Positions 56,714 to 64,000 of a stretch of 64,000 bases of DNA are shown here, piece by piece (position 1 is the stretch's first letter; every line of letters starts with the position of its first letter). Both the position numbers and the translations under genes were made by a program. Source of the stretch: Streptomyces albofaciens JCM 4342 (GTDB taxonomy: Bacteria > Actinomycetota > Actinomycetes > Streptomycetales > Streptomycetaceae); assembly GCF_008634025.1 (NCBI RefSeq), contig NZ_PDCM01000002.1, positions 1,116,001 to 1,180,000 on the forward strand. Direction: 5' to 3'. A model generated the notes under the pieces. It was not told the origin of the DNA, ran no database searches, and saw nothing but the letters and a program-made list of their open reading frames with translations.

Positions 56714-57919
56714 TCAGAAGGGCGGCACACGCGCTCCGCCGGCGTGCACGGCAGGCTCCGCGGGCGCGGACGGAGCGGGGGCGGGGGCACGGCGGGGACG
56801 CGCCCAGCGGCGCATGACGGGCCGCTCCACACACACCAGCAGCAGCCACCCGAGCAGCAGCGTCGCCAGGAAGGTGCCGGCGATCTCGGCCACGGCGGCG
56901 GCGGCCCCGTACACCCGCCGGTCCATCAGGGCGGTGCGGGAGAAGTACAGCACCACGTAATGGGCGAGGTAGAAGGCGAAGGAGACCTCGCCGAGCCACT
57001 GCATGGTGCGGCTGCGCAGCACCGTGGGGGTGCCGCTGGTGTCGGCCATGGCCACGGCGCAGATGAGGACCGAGACGGGCACGATGGTGGCGACGTTCAG
57101 GCCGTAGAGGAAGGGCACGGCCAGGGCGAGGGCGTAGCCGGCCAGGACGAGAACGGTGGCCGGCAGGATACGGACCGCGGGGAACCGGCCTTCCCGTACG
57201 AGGCGTGCCAGCAGCATGCCGAGGACGAACTCGAACAGCCGCAGCGGCGGGAAGTTGTAGCCGATCCACCACTGCCAGACCGTCACCGGGGTGCCGGGCG
57301 CCGGCGGGCTCGCCGGCGCCAGGAAGTCGGTCACCAGCTGTACGGCCACCATGCCCACGACCATGGCCGCGGCCCACCCCCACAGCCGGTTCGCCCGGAT
57401 CTTCAGCAGGGGCCGGACGATGAAGGGGAAGAGCAGGTAGAACAGCAGCTCGCTGCAGAGTGACCAGGCCGGCTGGTTGGCGCTCAGGTGAACGGCGGGG
57501 TCGGGGAACCAGGAATGGACCAGGAACAGACTCGGCAGCCAGGCCGCGGCCGGGGTCATGACGCCCGCGAAGAGGACCATGGCCAGCGCCCAGGTGGCGA
57601 GGTGATTGGGGAAGATCTTCAGCAGGCGGCGCCGCCAGAAGGCGGTGACGGTGTCCTGCGGTCTGGCCGACCAGGTCAGCACGAAACCGCTGAGCACGAA
57701 GAAGAAGCTCACCCCCATCCAGCCCGCCTTGCTGAAGAGCCAGTGGAACCCCTCCGCGATCCCCTCGTCCGCGAACGGATTCATCGGCATGTACGTCAAC
57801 GAGGCGTGGAAGAGGAAGACGAGCGCCGCGGCGATGAACCGCAGCCCGGTCAACGAGGGCAGTCTGGCCTGTAACGGGGTCGGTGTGGCGGAAGGCGCGG
57901 TCGGTGGTACGAGGGACAT
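56714..57919 (-). CDS. membrane acyltransferase, family 3 (OafA-like)
   Basis: 401 residues with about ten transmembrane segments. The N-terminal LPSLTGLRFIAAALVFLFHA contains the conserved R and catalytic His region; GVSFFFVLSGFVLTWSAR is the second signature; WLGEVSFAFYLAHYVVLY lies near the end. Family members O-acetylate or otherwise acylate sugars, glycans or macrolides at the membrane. It could modify a product of the nearby glycosyltransferase or a cell-wall polymer. It is convergent with the MarR gene. Confidence 0.9.
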   Translation of the reverse strand: MSLVPPTAPSATPTPLQARLPSLTGLRFIAAALVFLFHASLTYMPMNPFADEGIAEGFHWLFSKAGWMGVSFFFVLSGFVLTWSARPQDTVTAFWRRRLLKIFPNHLATWALAMVLFAGVMTPAAAWLPSLFLVHSWFPDPAVHLSANQPAWSLCSELLFYLLFPFIVRPLLKIRANRLWGWAAAMVVGMVAVQLVTDFLAPASPPAPGTPVTVWQWWIGYNFPPLRLFEFVLGMLLARLVREGRFPAVRILPATVLVLAGYALALAVPFLYGLNVATIVPVSVLICAVAMADTSGTPTVLRSRTMQWLGEVSFAFYLAHYVVLYFSRTALMDRRVYGAAAAVAEIAGTFLATLLLGWLLLVCVERPVMRRWARPRRAPAPAPSAPAEPAVHAGGARVPPF

Positions 57920-58487
57920 GGCTGTGTGGTGCCTCTCTGGGTCGGGGCCGCGCGAGGGCGGTGCGTCCGTCCTCTTGCGCGGGACCGTCGTCCGCCGCCA
58001 CGGCGCCGGTGGCGGGGTGCGCCTGCCACGGACGCGGGCGGACCGGGGGGGGAGGAGACCGGGGGCGGTGCGGAGGGCGGAGTCCGAGGTCGCCGGCGCG
58101 CCCGGCGGTCCGGCGTGAGCGTTCCCTCGTGAGCCCGCTGCCTCCGCGGGTACCGCGTCGGCCGGCCCTCCGGTCGAGAAGAACGAGAAAAACGCGGGGA
58201 TGGAAAAGGAAATGCCGGGGAAGCCCCATGGGCGAACCGTCGAAGTCGCCGGCGGCCCGGCCGAATATAGAGGTGCCGCGGACGGCCGACAACATGCTCT
58301 CGGTCACAACGGATCTGTCAACTTCCGTTGTCCGGCACGGCTACGGTTGCACATGTCGCACACGATTACCCGCACAACCTCGATACCGTCCCTTTCCTCC
58401 GGAACCGGTCAGGGACAATTGCGGTACCGCTGGTCCAGAATTCGGGCGGACGGCCGGGAAACGGCGTCACGGCTGCCTGCATTCGGA
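57920..58487. other. intergenic region upstream of the acyltransferase gene
   Basis: About 570 bp between two minus-strand genes with no supported coding frame. The part from about 58.26 to 58.5 kb is less GC-rich and borders the second IS701-like gene. Confidence 0.4.
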
Positions 58488-59609
58488 TCATTGCGGAATC
58501 CGGCCGGACATACCGCCGAGTTTCACGGCCGCGTAAGCGGCCGACGCCATCGTCATATGGCGGTGCCAGCCGTCGAAGGACCTGCCTTTGAAATCCCGCA
58601 GTCCGGTTCCGGCTCCTGTGCGGGTGCTGTCCCGGGCCACCTGGGCGGCGAGCCGGGTGAGCTGGTACAGCTCGCTCACGGGCGTACGTGACAGTGTGGT
58701 GGCCCAGTATTCCCCGGGCTCGTACGTTCCCGGGCGCCACTGGGCGTACAGGGCGATCTCCGGCCCGGCGGCCTCTCCGGGCGGCCGCGGGAGCAGGGCC
58801 CGTACGGTCAGGGCCCGCACCCCGGGAGCGACCGGAGCCGTGGTGAGCCGCGCGGCCTGCGGAGCTGCCAGGATCTCTGCGACGGGCACCGCCGCGTCCG
58901 GGACGGAACGTCCGGAAGGGGCCACCAGCCGCAGGGCGCACTCCCCGGACAAGCTCACCATGACAGGCCGCTGCGGCCCTTCGAGGGCACGGCGCAGGCC
59001 GGCCGCCTCATGCGCACGGATGTCCCACAGCACCGGGACGGCGGAGAACCCGCGCGGCGCTTCGAACGTCGCCACGGGCCCGGAAGCGTCCGGCGAGGCC
59101 GGTGTTCCGCGGGGCCCGGGGGGTAATCGCCCCTCGGCGGGCACCTGGAGGTGCCAGTCGACGGGTGCGTTCAGGGCGCCCGCGGCATACCAGAGTCCGT
59201 GGGCCTGCTGGCCGTTCACCAGCTGACCGGAGGCGGGCAGGAACCTGCGGTGCACGCCGGCCGCGTGCCGTCCCCTCCTGGGGATGAGCAGGGGAAGCAC
59301 CACCCAGGCCCGTGGGGCCGCGATGTCCGACAGACACCTCGCCAGCGCCGCGCGCACCGGCCACCAGTCCCACGGGGCGTCATGGATGAAATGGTGAAGG
59401 CGCTGGGCCGACGCGGGGTCGCCGAGGGAGCGGGCGATATTGGCGATCGACTTGCGCCCCGGGGCGGTGAGCAGGCCCCGCAGGTACTGGACGCCCTTCG
59501 CACGGTGATCGGCGCGGGTGAACGAGGCGAAGAGCCGGGGCGCCAGGTCGGCCAGCACCCCTTCCCACGGACACGGCGGGGCGCAGGAGCCATGAGACAA
59601 CGCGTACAT
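58488..59609 (-). CDS. second catalytically degenerate IS701-family transposase-like protein
   Basis: 373 residues. It matches the first copy in plan: GRKSIANIARSLGDPASAQR near the N-terminus, FIHDAPWDWWPVRAAL, IPRRGRHAAGVHRRFLPASG and the C-terminal DFKGRSFDGWHRHMTMASAA. The DD motif is replaced by Leu-Pro (PLLIPRRG) and the third acid is Ala, while the middle Asp (VLWDIRA) is kept, the same pattern of loss as the copy at 42.7 kb. No flanking inverted repeats were found. It has diverged strongly from the first copy, so this is not a recent duplication. A regulatory or DNA-binding function is possible. Confidence 0.75.
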   Translation of the reverse strand: MYALSHGSCAPPCPWEGVLADLAPRLFASFTRADHRAKGVQYLRGLLTAPGRKSIANIARSLGDPASAQRLHHFIHDAPWDWWPVRAALARCLSDIAAPRAWVVLPLLIPRRGRHAAGVHRRFLPASGQLVNGQQAHGLWYAAGALNAPVDWHLQVPAEGRLPPGPRGTPASPDASGPVATFEAPRGFSAVPVLWDIRAHEAAGLRRALEGPQRPVMVSLSGECALRLVAPSGRSVPDAAVPVAEILAAPQAARLTTAPVAPGVRALTVRALLPRPPGEAAGPEIALYAQWRPGTYEPGEYWATTLSRTPVSELYQLTRLAAQVARDSTRTGAGTGLRDFKGRSFDGWHRHMTMASAAYAAVKLGGMSGRIPQ

Positions 59610-60101
59610 GACGTACCCTCCACGGATTTCCGGCGCCGGCCGGAGGACAGGCCGCCCTCCGCGGGCCGGACACAGGCTCGGCGGAGCCGCACGGCGAGGG
59701 CCCTATTCCGGGCGGGCCCATCCGGCGGCGGCAGGCCAGGGGAGCGCGTACGCGCAGCGCCGATCACGTGGAACCGTTCCCGCGGACATCACCGCACCCC
59801 CCGTCGTCACTGCGGGCGTCGCCAACAACAGCGAACGCCCATCGCAATCGAATTCACGATAGCTGACGCACTGAAGGCGCGTCACCGCTTTCGCTCCGCT
59901 CGCCCGCCAGAAGTTCGGGACGGCACATCGCGTCCCACGCTCCGAGACACGGGGGCTTCCGCGCGCCCCCCGATTCCGGAAACCCCCACGGAAAGGGACG
60001 TCCCCGCCGAGATCCCGCACTCCGCCCGAAACACCCCCTGTCCGCCCGCCCGGGAGGCGAGTAGCGTCTTGCGCCCTTCTTCCGTACGGAGGGTGCCCGC
60101 C
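59610..60101. promoter_or_regulatory. divergent region between the IS701-like and haem peroxidase genes
   Basis: About 490 bp with no supported gene. An open frame continues upstream of the peroxidase gene, but GGAGG at 60088-60092, nine bases before the ATG at 60102, fixes that start. It should hold both promoters. Confidence 0.45.
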
Positions 60102-62960
60102 ATGGCCGACACCGTGAGCCACACGCAGTACGAGACGTACGAGGGCGGCAGTCCGGAGGCCGAGCGGGTGGTCTTCGACGAGCTGGCGCGGCAGTTGATG
60201 GCGGTGCAGCTCAAGAACCGGGGGCGTGGGGCGCGCAGGGTCGAGCGGGCCTTCCACGCGAAGGCGGCGCTGGGGGTGGAGAACGCCCGGCTGCGGTTCG
60301 ACGAGTCGCTGCCCGCGTCGCTGGCCTCGGGCTGGGTGCAGCCGGGCGCGCAGTACCCGGCGGTGGTCCGGCTGTCGAACGCGAGCGGCACGGCGCAGCC
60401 GGACATCGCGCCCGATCTCCGGGGCATCGCCGTACGGGTCGAGGTGTCGGCGGAGGAGACCCACGATCTGCTCGCCACCAACTTCCCGGTGTCGCACGCG
60501 CGCGACGCGCGGGAGTTCGTGGCGTTCGCCAAGGCGATGGCGGGGGCCCGCAACCCGGTGCAGAAGGCGTTCGGGCTGCTGGTGAAGCTGCCGCTGGCGG
60601 TGGGCTGGGGTACGGCCGCGCGGATGCGCCGCAACGTGCAGGCGGCCACCCGGCACGTGGTCGGGTCGCTGGCGCGGGAGACGTACTGGAGCCGTGGCGC
60701 GATCATGTGGGGCGAGGCCGGGCCGGTGCGCTACCAGCTGCGGCCAGCGCCGGGCGGCGCCCCCGCGCCGCGCCCGGACCGGCACGACCCCGACCTGCTG
60801 CGGCACGAGCTGGCGGGGCGGCTGGCGCTGGCCGATGTCGAGTTCGAGCTGTGTGTGCAGCGGTTCGTGAACGAGAAGCACACGCCCGTCGAGGACGGCG
60901 CGGCGCCCTGGCGGGAGGCGGACGCGCCGGTGGTACCGGTGGGGCGGCTGGCCATTCCGCGGCAGGACGTGACGACCGCCGAGGCCCGTGCCGCGGCCCG
61001 CCGGGTGGAGGAGACGGCGTTCAACCCGTGGCACACGACGGACGGGTTCCGCCCGCTGGGGAACCTCAACCGGGCGCGCAAGGCCGCCTACCGGGCGAGC
61101 GCCGGGCACCGGCTAGGCACCCGGTTCCGTACGGAGGAGCCGCTGCGCAACACCGTCCTGGGCGTGCCGGTGCGGGCCGCCTTCCGGGCCGTCAACCAGT
61201 ACGTGCCGTGGCACAAGCTGCCGCTCGACCTGAGCCTGCTGAACCTGGTGGCGCTGCGGCAGGCGCTGCGCCGGTACAACCTCATCGACACGGAGGTCCC
61301 CGAGGCGCCGCCGCGGGCCGTGCCGGTGCCGGAGAGGGTGGACGAGGGCGCGCGGACGGCCCGTACGTACGACGGCTCCTCCACCGATCTTTCGGAGCCG
61401 GGGATGGGCGCGATCGGGTCCGCCTTCGGCCGCAACATCGCGCCGGTGCACCGGCCCGACCTGTACGACGTGCCGAACCCGGTCACCGTCGCCCGCGAGC
61501 TGTTGCACCGTACGGCGTTCCGGCCGGCGTCCTCGCTGAACATCCTGGCCGCGGCGTGGATCCAGTTCCAGGTGCACGACTGGGTCAACCACCGGCGGTA
61601 CAAGACGGGCGAGCGGTCGGTGGAGATCCCGATGCCGCCCGGCAGCGCCTGGACCAACACGCCGGGCGGCCCGCCCGAGGACGTGATGCGGTTCGCCGAC
61701 AACATCGGTGTGGAGCGGCCCGGCGAGCCGCCGCTGCTGTTCACCAACACCGCCTCGCCGTGGTGGGACGGCTCGGAGGTGTACGGCGGCGACGAGGCCA
61801 CCGCGCGGGCGCTGCGCGAGCCGGACGGCCCGAAGCTGCGCCTGGAGGACGGGCACCTGCCGGTCGGCGCCAACGGCATCCCGCTCACCGGCTTCAACGA
61901 GAACTGGTGGCTGGGCCTGAGCGTCATGCACACGCTCTTCGCCCGGGAGCACAACGCGCTGTGCGACGCGCTGCACGCCGAGTACCCGAGGATGAGCCAG
62001 GACCGCGTCCACCACACCGCCCGGCTGATCGTCTCGGCACTCATCGCGAAGATCCACACCGTCGAGTGGACGCCGGCGATCCTGGCCACCGAGGCCATCG
62101 ACATCGGGCTGCGGACCAACTGGCAGGGCCCGCCGGACAACTGGCTCAGCAAGCTGGGGCTGTGGCTGGTCGAGGCGCACGCGCTGCGCGGCATCCCGCA
62201 GACGCTGCCGGACCACCACAAGGTGCCGTACTCCCTGACCGAGGACTTCGTCACCGTCTACCGGATGCACCCGCTGATCCCCGACGACTACGAACTGCGC
62301 GAGCACCGCTTCGGGCAGCGCCTGGAGACCGTCGCCTTCGACGACATCCAGGGCACGGCGGCGGAGGCGGTGGCCCGCAAGACCGGCCTGACCGACACGC
62401 TGTACTCCCTCGGCATCGCCCACCCGGGCGCGATCACGCTGCACAACTACCCGAAGGCGCTGACGCACTTCGAGCGGGACGGGGAGATCATCGACCTGTC
62501 GGTGGTGGACCTCGTCCGGACCCGGCGGCGCGGCGTGCCGCGCTACAACGACTTCCGCGCCGGGCTGCACAAGGGGCGGGTGCGCCGCTTCGAGGACATC
62601 AGCTCCGACCCGGAGACGGTGGCGCGACTCCGGGAGGTCTACCGCGACGTGGACGAGGTCGACACGATGGTGGGGCTGTTCGCGGAGAACCCGCCGGAGG
62701 GCTTCGGCTTCAGCGACACCGCCTTCCGGATCTTCATCCTGATGGCGACCCGCCGCATCCAGTCGGACCGGTTCCTGACCGTCGACTTCCGGCCGGAGCT
62801 CTACACCCCGCTCGGCATGGACTGGATCGCGCGCGGCGGGATGAACTCCGTCATCCTGCGGCACTGCCCCGAGCTGGCGGCGATGCTGCCGCGCGACGCG
62901 AGCGCCTTCGCGCCCTGGCGGCCGGTGCTGCCGGAGCGCGGTGGCGGCGCGGGCTCCTGA
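60102..62960 (+). CDS. fusion of catalase-like domain and animal-type haem peroxidase (PGHS/dioxygenase-like)
   Basis: 952 residues. The N-terminal half (about 1-395) is a catalase-related domain: RRVERAFHAKAALGVENARL, YPAVVRLSNASGTAQPDIAP, RGIAVRVEV, and ETAFNPWHTTDGFRPLGNLN with RARKAAYRASAGHR. The C-terminal half (about 420-950) is an animal haem-peroxidase domain: the distal His is in WIQFQVHDWVNH, EVYGGDEATARAL and FAREHNALCDALH follow, the proximal His is in TVYRMHPLIPDDY, and RTRRRGVPRYNDFRAGLH ends the core. The pairing recalls fusions in which one haem domain makes a fatty-acid hydroperoxide and the other converts it. No signal peptide, so likely cytoplasmic or membrane-associated. 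Confidence 0.88.
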   Translation: MADTVSHTQYETYEGGSPEAERVVFDELARQLMAVQLKNRGRGARRVERAFHAKAALGVENARLRFDESLPASLASGWVQPGAQYPAVVRLSNASGTAQPDIAPDLRGIAVRVEVSAEETHDLLATNFPVSHARDAREFVAFAKAMAGARNPVQKAFGLLVKLPLAVGWGTAARMRRNVQAATRHVVGSLARETYWSRGAIMWGEAGPVRYQLRPAPGGAPAPRPDRHDPDLLRHELAGRLALADVEFELCVQRFVNEKHTPVEDGAAPWREADAPVVPVGRLAIPRQDVTTAEARAAARRVEETAFNPWHTTDGFRPLGNLNRARKAAYRASAGHRLGTRFRTEEPLRNTVLGVPVRAAFRAVNQYVPWHKLPLDLSLLNLVALRQALRRYNLIDTEVPEAPPRAVPVPERVDEGARTARTYDGSSTDLSEPGMGAIGSAFGRNIAPVHRPDLYDVPNPVTVARELLHRTAFRPASSLNILAAAWIQFQVHDWVNHRRYKTGERSVEIPMPPGSAWTNTPGGPPEDVMRFADNIGVERPGEPPLLFTNTASPWWDGSEVYGGDEATARALREPDGPKLRLEDGHLPVGANGIPLTGFNENWWLGLSVMHTLFAREHNALCDALHAEYPRMSQDRVHHTARLIVSALIAKIHTVEWTPAILATEAIDIGLRTNWQGPPDNWLSKLGLWLVEAHALRGIPQTLPDHHKVPYSLTEDFVTVYRMHPLIPDDYELREHRFGQRLETVAFDDIQGTAAEAVARKTGLTDTLYSLGIAHPGAITLHNYPKALTHFERDGEIIDLSVVDLVRTRRRGVPRYNDFRAGLHKGRVRRFEDISSDPETVARLREVYRDVDEVDTMVGLFAENPPEGFGFSDTAFRIFILMATRRIQSDRFLTVDFRPELYTPLGMDWIARGGMNSVILRHCPELAAMLPRDASAFAPWRPVLPERGGGAGS

Positions 62961-62970
62961 TCCGGGCGGC

Positions 62971-63001
62971 GCGCACCCCGGCCGGAGTGGCCGGGGTGCG
63001 C
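62971..63001 (+). terminator. 13-bp perfect hairpin after the haem peroxidase gene
   Basis: GCGCACCCCGGCC, loop GGAGT, GGCCGGGGTGCGC, starting 10 bases past the stop codon. Confidence 0.8.
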
Positions 63002-63046
63002 GGGCCCGGCGGGAAAGCGGAGGGCGGTGCCCGATAACCTCCTGGT

Positions 63047-63508
63047 GTGGAGGAGAACACGCCCGCGCAGTTCGAGCGCGGTACGGACGGTCCCAAGGTC
63101 ATCGTCGTCGGCGTCGACGGGTCGGACTCGTCGTGGCGCGCCGCCGCCTACGCGGCGGGGCTGGCCCGCCGGCAGGGCTCCAAGCTGGCCCTGGTGTACG
63201 TACAGCCGGTGCTGCCGGCCGGGGCCGCCATGGGGGCGCCGGTCGTGGACACCACCAACGAGGTCGCCGAGGAGCTGATGGCGGAGATCCGCGCGGCGAC
63301 GGAGCGGGCGCAGGGGACGTACGACCTGCGCTGGGAGTTCCACACGCTGCGCGGCGACCCGTACTCGGGCATGGTGCAGATGGCCGACGAGCTGACGGCG
63401 GACGCCGTGGTGGTGGGCGCCTCGGAGTCCGCCGGGCACCGGATCATGGGGTCGGTGGCGGTACGGCTGGTCAAGGCGGGACGGTGGCCGGTGACGGTCG
63501 TCCCGTGA
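63047..63508 (+). CDS. universal stress protein (UspA family)
   Basis: 153 residues with a GTG start. VIVVGVDGSDSSWRAAAYAA at the N-terminus and VVVGASESAGHRIMGSVAV near the end are the paired USP motifs; the second resembles the ATP-binding G-x2-G-x9-G(S/T) loop (GASESAGHRIMGSVA). A single Usp domain, cytoplasmic. It is downstream of the haem peroxidase but separated by a terminator hairpin, so probably has its own promoter. It may respond to oxidative or starvation stress. Confidence 0.9.
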   Translation: MEENTPAQFERGTDGPKVIVVGVDGSDSSWRAAAYAAGLARRQGSKLALVYVQPVLPAGAAMGAPVVDTTNEVAEELMAEIRAATERAQGTYDLRWEFHTLRGDPYSGMVQMADELTADAVVVGASESAGHRIMGSVAVRLVKAGRWPVTVVP

Positions 63509-63568
63509 CGGGCGACGCGTATCGGCCGGTCCGTGATGGCCGGTCCATGACGGTCTGCCCATGACGCC

Positions 63569-63606
63569 CGGTCCGTGACGGACGGTCCGTGACGGACGGT
63601 CCGCGG
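63569..63606 (+). repeat. 14-bp tandem repeat, about 2.7 copies
   Basis: CGGTCCGTGACGGA at 63569-63582 and 63583-63596, then a partial copy. A broader zone from about 63505 holds looser variants (GGTCCATGACGG, GGTCCGTGATGG). It lies just after the usp gene and contains no gene. Confidence 0.7.
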
Positions 63607-63791
63607 CCGGGGCCGCGGAGCATCCGGGCCCCGAGGGCGATTACCGGCCACCGCACCGGCCGAAATGCAAACGTCAACCACATTGGTCTGGACCACAAGG
63701 GTGGGGACGGTTAGGGTCCCTTCCGTACGGCGCACCTGGCCGTACGGTTCCCGCTTCGCTCCCCCGCCAGCTCCGCACCTGGGACCGGTCC

Positions 63792-64000
63792 ATGATCGAA
63801 ATCGTGGTCGTACTCCGGGTCGAGGACGCCGTCCTCGACTTCCTCTCCGTCCTGACCGACCCCGACCCCGGCGGCGGTCCGGCCGCCGTGGTCCTCGCCG
63901 ACCGCGGCGACATCCTCCCGCTGCCCGTCGGCCTGCCGCCCGCCGAACGCCTCGCGCTGCTCGCGCCGTACGTACGGCCCGCCGAGGACGACGCCGTCTC
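63792..64000 (+). CDS. start of an unidentified gene (cut by window edge)
   Basis: An open frame from the ATG at 63792 with strong GC3 codon bias runs off the window. The first 69 residues (MIEIVVVLRVEDAVLDFLSV then an Asp/Pro/Gly stretch and LADRGDILPLPVGLPPAERL) match no family I recognise. The ribosome-binding site is weak (GGGACCGG), so the true start could be elsewhere. Confidence 0.45.
   Translation, partial: MIEIVVVLRVEDAVLDFLSVLTDPDPGGGPAAVVLADRGDILPLPVGLPPAERLALLAPYVRPAEDDAV

Overview
The window is a piece of a Streptomyces (or close actinobacterial) chromosome. The DNA is very GC-rich, the third codon positions are almost all G or C, ribosome-binding sites are GGAGG-like, GTG starts are common, and rare TTA codons sit in two accessory genes. 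Several families are typical of the genus: ALF-repeat secreted proteins, ECF41 sigma factors, a StrR-type activator, IS701-like proteins and the GlgE pathway. I see no rRNA, tRNA, CRISPR array, integrase or intact insertion sequence.

Layout. 1-4.9 kb: the end of a GMC oxidoreductase followed by two related cupin proteins and a GlgX-type debranching enzyme, tightly packed. 5-7 kb: an ECF41 sigma factor divergent from two small membrane proteins. 7.1-10.9 kb: a secreted ALF-repeat/coiled-coil polymorphic toxin with a colicin E3-type ribonuclease tip and an overlapping acidic immunity candidate. 11.5-13.8 kb: two secreted proteins, one a trypsin-fold protein that has lost its catalytic His and Ser and carries calcium-binding FG-GAP repeats. 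13.9-19.3 kb: a flavin monooxygenase and a self-sufficient CYP102 P450-reductase, divergent from a PAS-LuxR regulator.

19.3-25 kb: the minus-strand GlgE locus (glgE, treS, maltokinase, overlapping starts and stops, then two very small genes where glgB often lies). This set makes maltose-1-phosphate from trehalose and polymerises it to alpha-glucan. 25.3-33.2 kb, divergent: a tight seven-gene operon of DJ-1/PfpI protein, ThDP enzyme, NTF2-like protein, second DJ-1/PfpI protein, AGE-family epimerase-like protein, second GlgX and a STAS protein. I do not recognise this combination. Together with the first 5 kb it makes an alpha-glucan/sugar-conversion neighbourhood.

33.2-59.6 kb looks like a specialised-metabolite or resistance region without a recognisable PKS, NRPS or terpene core. 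It has an F420-type oxidoreductase, LysR, a flavin monooxygenase, an ankyrin protein, a ferredoxin/ferredoxin reductase pair, three MFS exporters, a tandem EthD protein, an SDR, a second GMC oxidoreductase, a glycosyltransferase-alpha/beta-hydrolase fusion, a StrR-family activator, MarR and an acyltransferase-3. Two catalytically degenerate IS701-like proteins lie within or at the edge of this region. 60.1-64 kb holds a catalase-like/animal-type haem peroxidase fusion, a universal stress protein and the start of an unidentified gene. Many gene ends carry long perfect hairpins, especially between convergent genes.
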